Positions 6,473 to 14,945 of a stretch of DNA of 17,261 bases are shown here, piece by piece (the stretch's first letter is position 1; every line of letters begins with the position of its first letter). Both the position numbers and the translations under genes were made by a program. Origin of the DNA: Stramenopiles sp. TOSAG23-3 (taxonomy: Eukaryota; Sar); assembly GCA_900128585.1 (NCBI GenBank), contig LT642456.1, positions 1 to 17,261 on the forward strand. Reading direction: 5' to 3'. The notes beneath the pieces were generated by a model. It saw only the letters and a program-made list of their open reading frames with translations. It ran no database searches and was not told the DNA's origin.

Positions 6473-8815
6473 TTAGATGACAATATGAGGAGGAATGAAA
6501 GCATCGCTTCCGTCACTGGATCTTTGCACACTAACAGCAGATTCAATACCTTTGGCAAACCGCTTAACCCATTGCTTTGGCCTGAACAGTGCGCTTGTAT
6601 GTTCGTCCTTGTTTGCAGGACTCGGAACGCCGTCGACACTTTGAACACGGACTGTTTCCAAGGCTTCTCTCATGTCTTTCAGTATTCTGTGGAATTTCCC
6701 TTGTTTTCGGCACACCGAAACGGCCAGATCTTCATAGGCTTTCATCGAGTAGACGATTCCATCTTGAATGTTCACCGCTGCGGCCAAACTTTTCCCCATG
6801 CGTCGGACGAGCGTGTCCCTGGGCATTGTTATCGATGGGGTACCAGCCCACATCGTGTCTACTCCTGTTGCGCCAGCATTATATTCCACATTGTCCAACA
6901 CCACGTTCGCTGCTCCGATCCTCCCCACGTATTGTTCTTGCGGGGCAAAATCACTGAAAAACAAATGGTGTTCGGGAACCCCCCGTGCCAGCAATTCCTG
7001 GATTATATTGTATTCTGCTGCACCCGGGTGGCGGAGCAGCCACAGTATTATGCGTCCCTCGTGGCATTTTCTGCGGGCACGGCGGAAGACGTTTGCCCAT
7101 ATATCGAGCAGGCTTGGGCTTACCTTAAACAGCTGGTTGAAATTAGAATACACAAACGACTGCTTTGGAATGCCCAGGTCTCGCCGATTGCGGTGGGGTT
7201 TGATTTTGTAATACGGGAGTTTTCGCCGGTGATCACCAACAAAGATGGAAGGTGGCAGCACTATCAGTTTCTCTGCATACTGCCTCAGCCTATGAACCCG
7301 GCCATCCGGACCAAGCCCCGGCATGCTCACTTCTTCAACAATTGCCGTTTTTGCGTCAACAATGGCGTAGTCTAAAAGTTTAGAGTTCCCAATTGTACAC
7401 GGCCAACCCAAAAACCCGACTTGCAATTTCGACGGGCGGTGCGCAAAAATTTCTGGCCTTCCGCCACTCGTGAACCCGTTCAGATCGAACAAAACATCGA
7501 TGCTATCCTTCGCAATCAGTTTCGCGGCGTCTAGGTCATGCATTCCATATATGGAGCGGAAACTGTGAACGTTTTCCGCCAACTCGACGTGGGACAGAAT
7601 CCCTTTTATTGGGCGCTTTTGCAAGGGTGCTAGGGAGTACAAATGGACCAAAAACGAATTCCCGTCCGACGAGAACATAGAAAAAATATTTTCCAGCAAA
7701 TGCATCATGGGGTGCTTCGATCCAAAATCGGAAGATACAAACCCGATACGAATGGCCGTTTCGCCCGTTGCAGACTTTTTTCCCGCGTCGAAAGTAAGGG
7801 AGGGACCGACCCTGGTAGAAATGTGTTTCCCCCAACTAGTCATCAAGGAGAAGAGCGTCGTGGAGTCCATGAATGAGGACAGCGCCCGCATGGGGGTCAT
7901 GGAAAGTTTGTCCTCTGTGTTGCGATCTATTGCCGAGCGAAGCAATCCGTACACTTGCGCGTCTATAATATCTAATCCATTGTACAAAGCGGTGTATCGC
8001 ATTAAGTGGGCCAACGCACATATGCATCGGTAGTACAAGTTTTGCTTTTGCGATGAATCCTCCCCGAGGCCCACAGCCTCTCTTAGGGCATTGATCGCCC
8101 CGGAATAGTCTGGGGTTGGCTCGGAACCAAGCAAGCTGTCGTGCAAATCGTACAGAACCTCCGATCGGGTCAGCCGGCGGGAATGCCCTTGCTTGTCTAG
8201 CAACAGCGACTTCAAAAAATGCTTGCTTGCAATGTGGTACCCATTCATTTTGGCTTCTATTATGCCAAGTTTCCAATGCACTTCTGGAAAATTGTAATTT
8301 ATCGTCAAAACCCTCTTTAAAACCTTCCGGGCACGGAGCAGGTGCTTCCTATCCCCGTCCATGAGTTCGCGACGGTCGTTGGGGATCAGCGTGAGACCGT
8401 AATTATAACCGTACAACTCGTTCTTGCGCTTGGACAGTTTCCATGCTTTTTTGTAGTAGCCGATGGCTTCCTTTCTCCGACCCGCGGAGGTGAAAATACT
8501 CCCCGCATTGTTTATCAACGCGTGGTGTTCCGGCTCTAATTCGACGGCTTCCTTGTACACCTCGCACGCTTTCTCGTGATCGCCGACTCTGGAGTAAAGA
8601 GAGCCAAGATTATGGAGGTCGAAGCCAGTTTTTCTGTACTTTAAGACCTTTTTGTACGCTTTTATTGCCCCCTGCAGATCGCCAACCCCTTTCTTTTCCC
8701 CGCCAATTTTTGACCACTTCTCCGCCAAGTTTGCCCACTTCTTTCGAGCCCCCCCGAACGCAAGCAGCAGAAGAAAACAAAAACTACTTCGAAGCAACCA
8801 GCAGAACCGCCTCAT
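6473..8815 (-). CDS. OGT/SPY-like TPR glycosyltransferase (GT41) with signal peptide
   Basis: This 780-residue protein resembles O-GlcNAc transferase/SPINDLY, which add GlcNAc or fucose to Ser/Thr of target proteins. The first in-frame ATG (8815) gives a classic signal peptide: MRRFCWLLRSS, then FCFLLLLAFGGA (about 1-23). The open frame runs farther up but only to a TTG. TPR-like repeats follow (about 45-215, for example GAIKAYKKVLKY and ACEVYKEAVELEPEHHALINNAG). The GT41 catalytic region starts at IRIGFVSSDFG (356-366) with a HPMMHL segment, and continues with LNGFTSGGRPEIFAHRP and NFNQLFKVSP (558-567). The lysine there, K564, aligns with the essential OGT K842. Near the C-terminus WAGTPSITMP matches the family, but the preceding loop reads YNAGATG where OGT has CNGHTTG. 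Donor sugar and acceptors cannot be told from sequence. Confidence 0.88.
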   Translation of the reverse strand: MRRFCWLLRSSFCFLLLLAFGGARKKWANLAEKWSKIGGEKKGVGDLQGAIKAYKKVLKYRKTGFDLHNLGSLYSRVGDHEKACEVYKEAVELEPEHHALINNAGSIFTSAGRRKEAIGYYKKAWKLSKRKNELYGYNYGLTLIPNDRRELMDGDRKHLLRARKVLKRVLTINYNFPEVHWKLGIIEAKMNGYHIASKHFLKSLLLDKQGHSRRLTRSEVLYDLHDSLLGSEPTPDYSGAINALREAVGLGEDSSQKQNLYYRCICALAHLMRYTALYNGLDIIDAQVYGLLRSAIDRNTEDKLSMTPMRALSSFMDSTTLFSLMTSWGKHISTRVGPSLTFDAGKKSATGETAIRIGFVSSDFGSKHPMMHLLENIFSMFSSDGNSFLVHLYSLAPLQKRPIKGILSHVELAENVHSFRSIYGMHDLDAAKLIAKDSIDVLFDLNGFTSGGRPEIFAHRPSKLQVGFLGWPCTIGNSKLLDYAIVDAKTAIVEEVSMPGLGPDGRVHRLRQYAEKLIVLPPSIFVGDHRRKLPYYKIKPHRNRRDLGIPKQSFVYSNFNQLFKVSPSLLDIWANVFRRARRKCHEGRIILWLLRHPGAAEYNIIQELLARGVPEHHLFFSDFAPQEQYVGRIGAANVVLDNVEYNAGATGVDTMWAGTPSITMPRDTLVRRMGKSLAAAVNIQDGIVYSMKAYEDLAVSVCRKQGKFHRILKDMREALETVRVQSVDGVPSPANKDEHTSALFRPKQWVKRFAKGIESAVSVQRSSDGSDAFIPPHIVI

Positions 8816-9374
8816 TCGAACCGCCGCCACACAGGCCGGCGTGCTGTTCAATACAATCTGCTGTAATCCGAGAATGTTCGGCCGTCTTCCAGCAGTTCAC
8901 CTTTTGGGTCACCAAATCAACAAATATGTCGCTTGTTCCTTTTGGGGTTGACGTCAGCTCCAGAAGAAGTGTCGTGGTAAGTAATGGTTGGTGTGGATAA
9001 TAAAATACTATTTTAGTCGTCTATGTATACGAGGAGAATAGACAATAATTTAAATGTGTAATCAGCAGCAGGCAGGGGTAGGTTGTTGAGGGAGGAAGGA
9101 GAGGGGGGCGGGGGGAGGACTGACTTTTTTTTATATTATTATTAAAATAAATTCAAATTCATCAATCTTATCATCTTGAGTCCTAGGATATATAGAGACT
9201 CCACAAACTAAATATTTACGAAACAAACATGGTTTAGTCATTGTAAAAAATTGACAATGTCTGAACTATAGACATTTCTCTGTAACGAACAGATCATTTT
9301 ATCGCCTTCGGAAGTAGTTCTGTACAAGAAAGTGGGTGCTTCCATTGTGTTAGGAAGTTGCGTAGTGTAGTTCG
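8816..9374. other. divergent intergenic region (OGT-like and FMO promoters)
   Basis: About 560 bp separate two divergent start codons. The region contains a G-rich patch (9075-9118), a candidate two-exon micro-ORF (8926-9061, see findings), the 10-mer TAGTCGTCTA at 9014-9023 and an AT-rich stretch. I did not recognise a TATA box at a convincing distance from either start. Confidence 0.45.
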
Positions 9375-11162
9375 ATGGCGAGGAAACGGGCACGAACGAG
9401 AACCACGCCGAGGTCACGGACAAAGGGTGGGAAGGTAGCGAAAATCTCGGTGGTAAACTCGGGGGAGCATGGCCCGACGGTTTTAGTGATAGGAGCAGGC
9501 CCATCGGGGCTAGTTTCCCTTAAAACGTTGCGAGAAAATGGATACAACGCGGTCTGTGTGGAGTCGAGCGGGCACATTGGTGGGACGTTTTACAACAAGA
9601 CTTACGATGACGGTGCACTGGTTAGCTCCAAGTACATCACTGCTTTTTCAGATTTTCGTTGGGACAGTGAGACCAGACCACACCCTACCATAGATGAATA
9701 CTTGGAGTACTTAGAAAAGTACTCTGTGAAGTTTAAACTAAAGGAACACATTCACTTTGGAGTTACCGTAGAGCAAGTGAAACCTCTGGAAACCCCCAGC
9801 GGGAAAATGTACCGTTGCTCCTTCAAATTTGACGACGACCTGTTGCCCTCTGATGCAAAGCAGAGGCTTGCTGAAAATAATGTTTTTGACGCCGTGGCCG
9901 TATGCTCTGGGCTGCACAACGTCCCATTTGTCCCGTCCATCACTGGGTTTTACAAATACAAAGGGCGATCCATACATAGTAGCGAATATAAAAGCAAATC
10001 GATTTTTGCTCACAAGAGAGTCTTAGTTGTTGGCTGTGGAGAGACGGGCTGCGACGTGGCGTACAGGGCAGTGCAGGTGTCAGCGCCGAAAGGTGTTGCA
10101 CTGTGCGTGAGGCGAGGGTTTTTGTCCGTTCCCACTGCACTTACCGAAACACTCCCGTTAGACACGTACATTACAAACTTGTTTGAATTCTGCTACCAGC
10201 ACAGATGGACAGAATATTTCAAACTCAAGTGGAAGTTTACGACCCCTTTCATTAGGGCAGCTTTTCTGCTCGGTACTGGGACTAGTTCCGGGTACAACCA
10301 GTGGGCAGGAACGCTGGCCAACGTAAAACGAGGGTACCATATAATCAACAAGAGCACTGCGGTCATGCCATACATTAATCCACCGTTGAAGGAACGTTCG
10401 TGGATGGGCAAACATGTGTACAGTTATTTCGACCGAACGAACCCTAACCCGAAAGAACAGGTAGTCAAGGTGGTCCCATCCATCGCAGCCTTCCACACAA
10501 ACGGTCGGTCAGTAGAATTCTCGGATGGTTCGACCGGGGATTTCGATGTCATTGTTTGGTGCACGGGGTATAAGCAGAAGTTTCCATTTCTTAATGGGGG
10601 GGCTGTGGACGGGGACGACGACCCGCTGCCCTCGGAGCACATGATATGCTCTCCGTCCTCTCCAAACCTGGCGTTCATCGGATTTGTGAGACCAAATGTC
10701 GGCGCCATCCCACCAATGAGCGAGCTTCAGGTCATGTACTGGATTCAACGGATGCGTGGGAAAACATCCCCTGTGCCTACGGTGTCGTACAGACTGCTGG
10801 GACTAGACCGGACAAAGGCGTATGGGGTGGATTATGGCGCCTATATGCATGATTTAGCCCGAAGTATCGGTAGCGCGCCTCACCTTCTTAACTGGCTTTT
10901 CAAAAGCCCACGAGTCGCCGTTGCCTACGCATTGGGCCAAAGCTATATTTCTTTCTTTCGGTTGGAAGGCCCTTTCAAAGAGGAAAATGCTGAGCAAATA
11001 TCTGCAAACGAGCTATTCTTTCCTGTTTTGGAACGTGGAGTTGTTGGAAATCTTATTTTTATTGTCGTTATTTTCATATTTGGGATCATCAATTTAACTT
11101 TTTGGTTGGTCGACAACGTTGTAGCAATGCCAGTCTGTTTTCTTTGGAGACTTCTTCTGTGA
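9375..11162 (+). CDS. flavin-containing monooxygenase (class B)
   Basis: This 595-residue enzyme should use FAD and NADPH to oxygenate soft nucleophiles (N or S). The FAD Rossmann motif is GAGPSG (40-45). The FMO-identifying region reads YKGRSIHSSEY (195-205; G-x3-H-x3-Y form). The NADPH motif is GCGETG (220-225), and the CTGY motif at 396-399 fits the family's late motif. A C-terminal hydrophobic segment (about 556-590) suggests a membrane anchor, as in animal microsomal FMOs. Two oddities: a strongly basic 33-residue N-terminal extension (11 Arg/Lys in the first 20), and LVSSK at 82-86 where animal FMOs have an Asn (N-x-x-K). An in-frame TAG 12 bases upstream fixes the ATG. The stop is TGA. 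Confidence 0.93.
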   Translation: MARKRARTRTTPRSRTKGGKVAKISVVNSGEHGPTVLVIGAGPSGLVSLKTLRENGYNAVCVESSGHIGGTFYNKTYDDGALVSSKYITAFSDFRWDSETRPHPTIDEYLEYLEKYSVKFKLKEHIHFGVTVEQVKPLETPSGKMYRCSFKFDDDLLPSDAKQRLAENNVFDAVAVCSGLHNVPFVPSITGFYKYKGRSIHSSEYKSKSIFAHKRVLVVGCGETGCDVAYRAVQVSAPKGVALCVRRGFLSVPTALTETLPLDTYITNLFEFCYQHRWTEYFKLKWKFTTPFIRAAFLLGTGTSSGYNQWAGTLANVKRGYHIINKSTAVMPYINPPLKERSWMGKHVYSYFDRTNPNPKEQVVKVVPSIAAFHTNGRSVEFSDGSTGDFDVIVWCTGYKQKFPFLNGGAVDGDDDPLPSEHMICSPSSPNLAFIGFVRPNVGAIPPMSELQVMYWIQRMRGKTSPVPTVSYRLLGLDRTKAYGVDYGAYMHDLARSIGSAPHLLNWLFKSPRVAVAYALGQSYISFFRLEGPFKEENAEQISANELFFPVLERGVVGNLIFIVVIFIFGIINLTFWLVDNVVAMPVCFLWRLLL

Positions 11163-12158
11163 TGATGACCACCAACAACAATCCATCGTTGCCTTATTTT
11201 GTTTTGCTTTTATAATTATTATGTTACATAGACACAGCATATAAAAAATAAATTAATATTTCTCTTCGATACAAAATATTTCGGTAAATATATTTCTAAA
11301 AAAACTTACAACAAAAAAATAAAAGGACGACCGTCGTTGTTTTTTTAAAAGTAAAATGCCATCGTAGACAGCTGTTCTAGAAAGTGTTCAGTGTCCTTGG
11401 CGCGAAAAAAAATCCAACTCGATTTTCAAAGTATGGAAGCACTTTGAATGATAACGATAAATTAAAGCAAGGGGGATGCATAACTGCATAAGTTTAGATT
11501 ACGCAAGCGTTCCGCTTTCCATGCACGACCGTCAACGAACGTTTATAAATTGTTTACCTTCAAATGACTTGGAAATGTGGTTCCTAGGGACAATTTTTTG
11601 TGAAATGGACGATTTCGACCAAACGCCACCCAAACACTTATTTATCTTTTGTAAGTTTTAGAAAAACGAATGGTACTACCACAATTTTATGCATCTAAAC
11701 AGACGTTTGACTCTTTAAAATTGTAAAAAATATCCTTTTTTCATAAAGATCTCTTCGTTTCAAATAGTTAACACAAAGTCCGCTGACACTTTATCCGTCC
11801 GCGCCAAAGATACCGACCTCATTTGATAATTTTGGTAAATAGTATACTACTGTTCATATAAGTAACAGAACAGTAAACAACACCTATCATTATAATAATG
11901 TAGTAAAGGAAAAAAAGATTTGTTGCTCAGCGACTCAGCGAGCTGCTGCTTGCTTCTCACTTCTCATCTTCAGTTCAATAATAATTATTCTTCCTTTTTT
12001 TTAATTTAAAAAAAATGACATTGAAAATTCCCATCGTCCGAGTAGTACTATTATTCAATGACAATATACATTGAACTAATGAATAGGTAAATTAATAAAA
12101 AAGGGTTTGTGCAAAGGGAGGCTCAGATGAGAATAAAACTGTACTTACGGCATACAAA
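11163..12158. other. 1-kb intergenic region
   Basis: This AT-rich spacer lies between two same-strand genes. The only notable frame is 11476-11661 (61 codons), which I do not accept. A 7-bp inverted repeat (TTCAATG/CATTGAA with an 8-nt loop) lies at 12054-12075, about 85 bp upstream of the formamidase ATG. No tRNA, snRNA or mobile element was recognised. Confidence 0.5.
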
Positions 12159-13130
12159 ATGAGTTCAGAGATTTCTTTTTTACCCCCACCCGAGTTTACG
12201 GACGAAGAGCGGAACTACCAATACAGTCCGTCCAAATGGTCGAAACGGGACTTCAAAACTCCGGATGACGTAGTAAACGACCACTGCAATACTGTGAGGC
12301 AAGGGAGTGCGGTTATGATAAAGAGTGTTAGAGAGGCTCAAAGCGGCGGGGAAGACGGTCCATTTGCCACCTTGAATGTGGTGCACACGAAAGACGAGGC
12401 TGCAACAAAGGAGGCATCGTTGGACGTATTTTATCCTCTCGACTCTGCGAACGGCAACCTCTTCCCTGTGGTAGTTTATCTTCACGGTGGATACTGGCAG
12501 GCTTTAGAAAAATCAGGATCTTGCTGGCACGCGAACACGTTTCGTAAAAATGGTATTGGGTTTGTGGCAATTGGATACGACTTGTGCCCTTCGGTCACGT
12601 TCGCTCAATTAGTTCGCCAGGTGAACAATGGGATTGCAGAAGTTGTTAAGAATCGCTTTAGAGGGCACCCCATATACCTGTGCGGTCACTCGGCTGGCGG
12701 TCATTTGGTAGGTATGGCATTGTGCACTGATTGGAAAGGGGAGTACGGGATTGAAGAGCCGTTTATCAATGGGTTTATTGCCGTAAGCGGCTGCTATGAT
12801 CTGCGGCTGCTGAGGCAGACGTACGTTAACGATGCGCTAAAGTTGGACGAAGCCTCTGCGGAGGCATTCTCGCCAGTTTTGAAACCGTTCAACACTACGT
12901 CTGGGATGAGACCGGGCTGCGGCGGCATTGTTGCGTACGGGGAGAACGAAAGTGAAGAATTCAAACGAATGTCGGTGAACTATCACAAGTATATCACTTT
13001 TCACAACGTATCTCCGGGCTGCGAACTAATGGAATTGCCTGGTGAAGATCACTTTACCGCAATCGAACGACTTGCTGAGGCGGAATATAAGTTGACGAAA
13101 AGTACCGTGGGCATGATTCTGAAAAAGTAG
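12159..13130 (+). CDS. kynurenine formamidase-like alpha/beta hydrolase
   Basis: This 323-residue protein resembles arylformamidase, which hydrolyses N-formylkynurenine to kynurenine in tryptophan breakdown. The signature HGGYW (109-113) forms the oxyanion-hole loop. The nucleophile elbow is GHSAGGH with S178, and the C-terminal GEDHF places the catalytic histidine at H298. Early residues YSPSKW (22-27) match the family's N-terminal YSPS segment. The acid position, usually Asp in a G-x-x-D-S-x-E-F context, reads GENESEEF (261-268) here, so a glutamate (E264) occupies the triad-acid position. Length is close to animal enzymes, and no signal peptide is visible, suggesting a cytosolic protein. 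A related esterase with another substrate is possible. The start is a true ATG (AAAATG) and the stop is TAG. Confidence 0.88.
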   Translation: MSSEISFLPPPEFTDEERNYQYSPSKWSKRDFKTPDDVVNDHCNTVRQGSAVMIKSVREAQSGGEDGPFATLNVVHTKDEAATKEASLDVFYPLDSANGNLFPVVVYLHGGYWQALEKSGSCWHANTFRKNGIGFVAIGYDLCPSVTFAQLVRQVNNGIAEVVKNRFRGHPIYLCGHSAGGHLVGMALCTDWKGEYGIEEPFINGFIAVSGCYDLRLLRQTYVNDALKLDEASAEAFSPVLKPFNTTSGMRPGCGGIVAYGENESEEFKRMSVNYHKYITFHNVSPGCELMELPGEDHFTAIERLAEAEYKLTKSTVGMILKK

Positions 13131-13342
13131 TTGGAAGGTACAGTATTGAAAAAAAAAATAATTATATAGCATGCTACATTATAATATTGATATTGGAAAA
13201 AAGTAATTATTAATATTATTAGCGTAACGGAAAGTGCCGGTTGCCTAAGATGCACTTGCACTTTTAAAGGATAGGATCAAAACTCTCGGTAGATTTTTAT
13301 TTGTACATCATGGTGGCCTTTCTATCGCTCTCCAATGGTCCT
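13131..13342. other. convergent 3' spacer
   Basis: About 210 bp of AT-rich DNA lie between two convergent stop codons. It includes a 7-bp inverted repeat AAAGTGC/GCACTTT (13231-13237 and 13258-13264), which could fold in either 3' UTR. Its significance is unknown. Confidence 0.4.
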
Positions 13343-14443
13343 TCACAAGTCTCGTTGGCTCCTTCCGCGCAAACTGTACTTTGCTGCAAAGGACCGAAGC
13401 TTCTCACCACTTGAGCCTCGTTCACTCGTTCCTTTTGGCTCCTCCTGCATTTTTTCTGGAATTTCTTCTTCAACGTCCGTATCGTCGTTCTCGTACAGTG
13501 CGTCGTCTTCGGATGTTGAAAAATCCTCGTCAATGGGATCGTCTGCATGCGCGTCCGCGGGGTCGTAGGCAGTGTTCTTCCGTCTTCGTTCAGAATGCAG
13601 CCTCCTTAAATCGCAAGACACTTTGTTGTGGTCGTCTACCGAGCAATCCATGCGCCTGGGAAGCTGGCATGCATACTTGTACTGGGCTGATAGAAAGCTT
13701 TCACCAACCTCTTCGCTCAATTCACGAGTTACGTAGCTCATATCACAGGTCTGTAGGTACTCGGTGTCTTCCAAAATCGACACTTTGCATGTAATCTCCC
13801 GCAATTCTCGTTTGCGCAAGCACAACACACGTTTCACTTTTGGGCAGCTAAACCTGTTTTGACTCGACCACAATTCTTTTTCGATGTCACGCTCGACATC
13901 ACTTCGAAGAATACTTATATCGCACAAATCAGAGTTCGGGGCGTCCTCATAATCGTCATATTCTGGGGTTTCTTTTTTCCTTTTCCCTCCCGTTACGCTG
14001 CACTTGGTCCAGCCATCCAGGTCCATTTTGCACCTCAATTCTTCGGACTCACACTCAAAATTGTTCCGTGCTTTTCCTAAAAGTTTTGAGACTTTTCTGC
14101 CTACCGATTCTTCCATTATATCAACGCGGCAACGCGGTCCGTCAGGGACACGGATAGATTTTCCTGTTTGACAACTAAAGCTGCTTGTGGCATCGTCTCG
14201 TCTGCAAACGAGGTCGGAGTAGCCGTGACATCCCCATTTCTGAAACATTTCGTCATACATTTCGTGCATTTCTGACGCTATTTTTTTTTCCAATTTCAAA
14301 TAATTACATTGGTGTTTTATTCGTTTATTTTTCCGTTTCTTTCGCCGTCTTTTAGCATCGACAGCGGGACTAATAATTAGTGCAAGGACTATCAAGCAGC
14401 AGATGAGGCGAGGGACTGACTTTCGTTTCGATGGAAACATCAT
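13343..14443 (-). CDS. secreted protein with four tandem 4-Cys modules, unrecognised family
   Basis: The first ATG pair (14443/14440) gives 366 residues; the upstream frame is open only to a TTG. A signal peptide is clear: basic start, hydrophobic core LICCLIVLALII, likely cleavage after SPAVDA (residue 30). A strongly basic segment follows (31-43). Then come four modules with spacing C-x25-C-x(6-7)-C-x(9-10)-C: Cys 46/72/80/91, 105/131/138/148, 174/200/208/219 and 233/259/267/277. The x25 segment looks like an amphipathic helix rich in Lys/Glu. The two short segments could be a beta hairpin. Linkers between modules are 13, 25 and 13 residues. After the last cysteine there is a basic patch (ERRRK) and an acidic, low-complexity, cysteine-free tail (about 293-340). 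The role is unknown. Likely extracellular or in the secretory lumen, with up to eight disulfides if each module is self-contained. Confidence 0.85.
   Translation of the reverse strand: MMFPSKRKSVPRLICCLIVLALIISPAVDAKRRRKKRKNKRIKHQCNYLKLEKKIASEMHEMYDEMFQKWGCHGYSDLVCRRDDATSSFSCQTGKSIRVPDGPRCRVDIMEESVGRKVSKLLGKARNNFECESEELRCKMDLDGWTKCSVTGGKRKKETPEYDDYEDAPNSDLCDISILRSDVERDIEKELWSSQNRFSCPKVKRVLCLRKRELREITCKVSILEDTEYLQTCDMSYVTRELSEEVGESFLSAQYKYACQLPRRMDCSVDDHNKVSCDLRRLHSERRRKNTAYDPADAHADDPIDEDFSTSEDDALYENDDTDVEEEIPEKMQEEPKGTSERGSSGEKLRSFAAKYSLRGRSQRDL
13613..14308 (-). repeat. four-copy cysteine-module repeat in the secreted protein
   Basis: Module boundaries on the DNA are: module 1 at 14171-14308, module 2 at 14000-14131, module 3 at 13787-13924 and module 4 at 13613-13747. 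The C1-C2 distance is exactly 25 residues in all four. Apart from the cysteines, each module begins with C followed by a short mixed-hydrophobic strand (CNYLKL, CRVDIM, CDISIL, CDMSYV). Otherwise the copies have diverged strongly, so this is an old internal duplication held by structure. Confidence 0.9.
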
Positions 14444-14704
14444 CCTCAAAAATGGGTCTTTTCTCTTCAAAGTTAAAGGAAACGTGGTTGTTTTGCAGAA
14501 TGAGGAGAATTGATGATTAACATGCGTTTTATTCCTAACACTCCCATGATTTCCTATTCGTTTGGATTGTTACAACATGTGTGAGTACAGTCAATTAATT
14601 TATTCGCCGATAATATTTTTTCACCAATAATTATTGTCTTTTTTTTGGTGTGGGTTGGATTGTGAAAAAAAAAGAATTTTCTTTTTTAATGAATGCTGTG
14701 TCTA

Positions 14705-14782
14705 TATTATAGTCGTCTAGGTTATATATTTTTTGTTAATTTAATGCTGGTGGTATTGTAATAATGAGAGACGACTATAATA
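14705..14782. repeat. 14-bp perfect inverted repeat, 50-nt loop
   Basis: The arm TATTATAGTCGTCT (14705-14718) is matched exactly by AGACGACTATAATA (14769-14782). The 50-nt interval has no coding content. No target-site duplication flanks the arms, so a transposon remnant is not demonstrated. It could be a cruciform-forming or paired regulatory site upstream of the 4-Cys gene. Confidence 0.85.
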
Positions 14783-14912
14783 CGGTACCAATGGTAATAT
14801 TATAGTAGAACTTTGAAGAAGAAGAAAAGGGCCACGTCATCATTACAAAAACATAAACACAGCATGGATTAAATTATTTGGTTTTTTTTCTTCATAAAAA
14901 AATACAATTATT

Positions 14913-14928
14913 TTAGGGTTAGGGTTAG
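14913..14928 (+). repeat. short interstitial TTAGGG run
   Basis: The stretch TTAGGGTTAGGGTTAG holds two full TTAGGG units plus a partial third. It is too short for a telomere and lies inside a gene-bearing region. It may be a relic of telomere-mediated repair or a telo-box-like promoter element of the 4-Cys gene. Confidence 0.85.
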
Positions 14929-14945
14929 TAACGTACGATTAATTT

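Noticed and set aside
6485-7375. 296-codon plus-strand frame
   Set aside because: It is antisense to the OGT-like catalytic region, which carries clear GT41 motifs.
9075-9118. G-rich patch as a G-quadruplex
   Set aside because: The G-runs are uneven with loops over 7 nt, so it is not a canonical motif. It is noted only as composition.
11476-11661. 61-codon frame ending at a GTAAGT sequence
   Set aside because: It has no homology I recognise, sits in AT-rich DNA and has no matching acceptor or second exon. A chance ORF is likelier.
13343-13354. C-terminal QRDL of the 4-Cys protein as an ER-retention signal
   Set aside because: It does not fit the KDEL/HDEL-type pattern, which requires Glu-Leu at the end.
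14444-14470. Longer 4-Cys protein starting at 14470
   Set aside because: The codon there is TTG. The ATG pair at 14443/14440 puts a normal signal peptide at the N-terminus.
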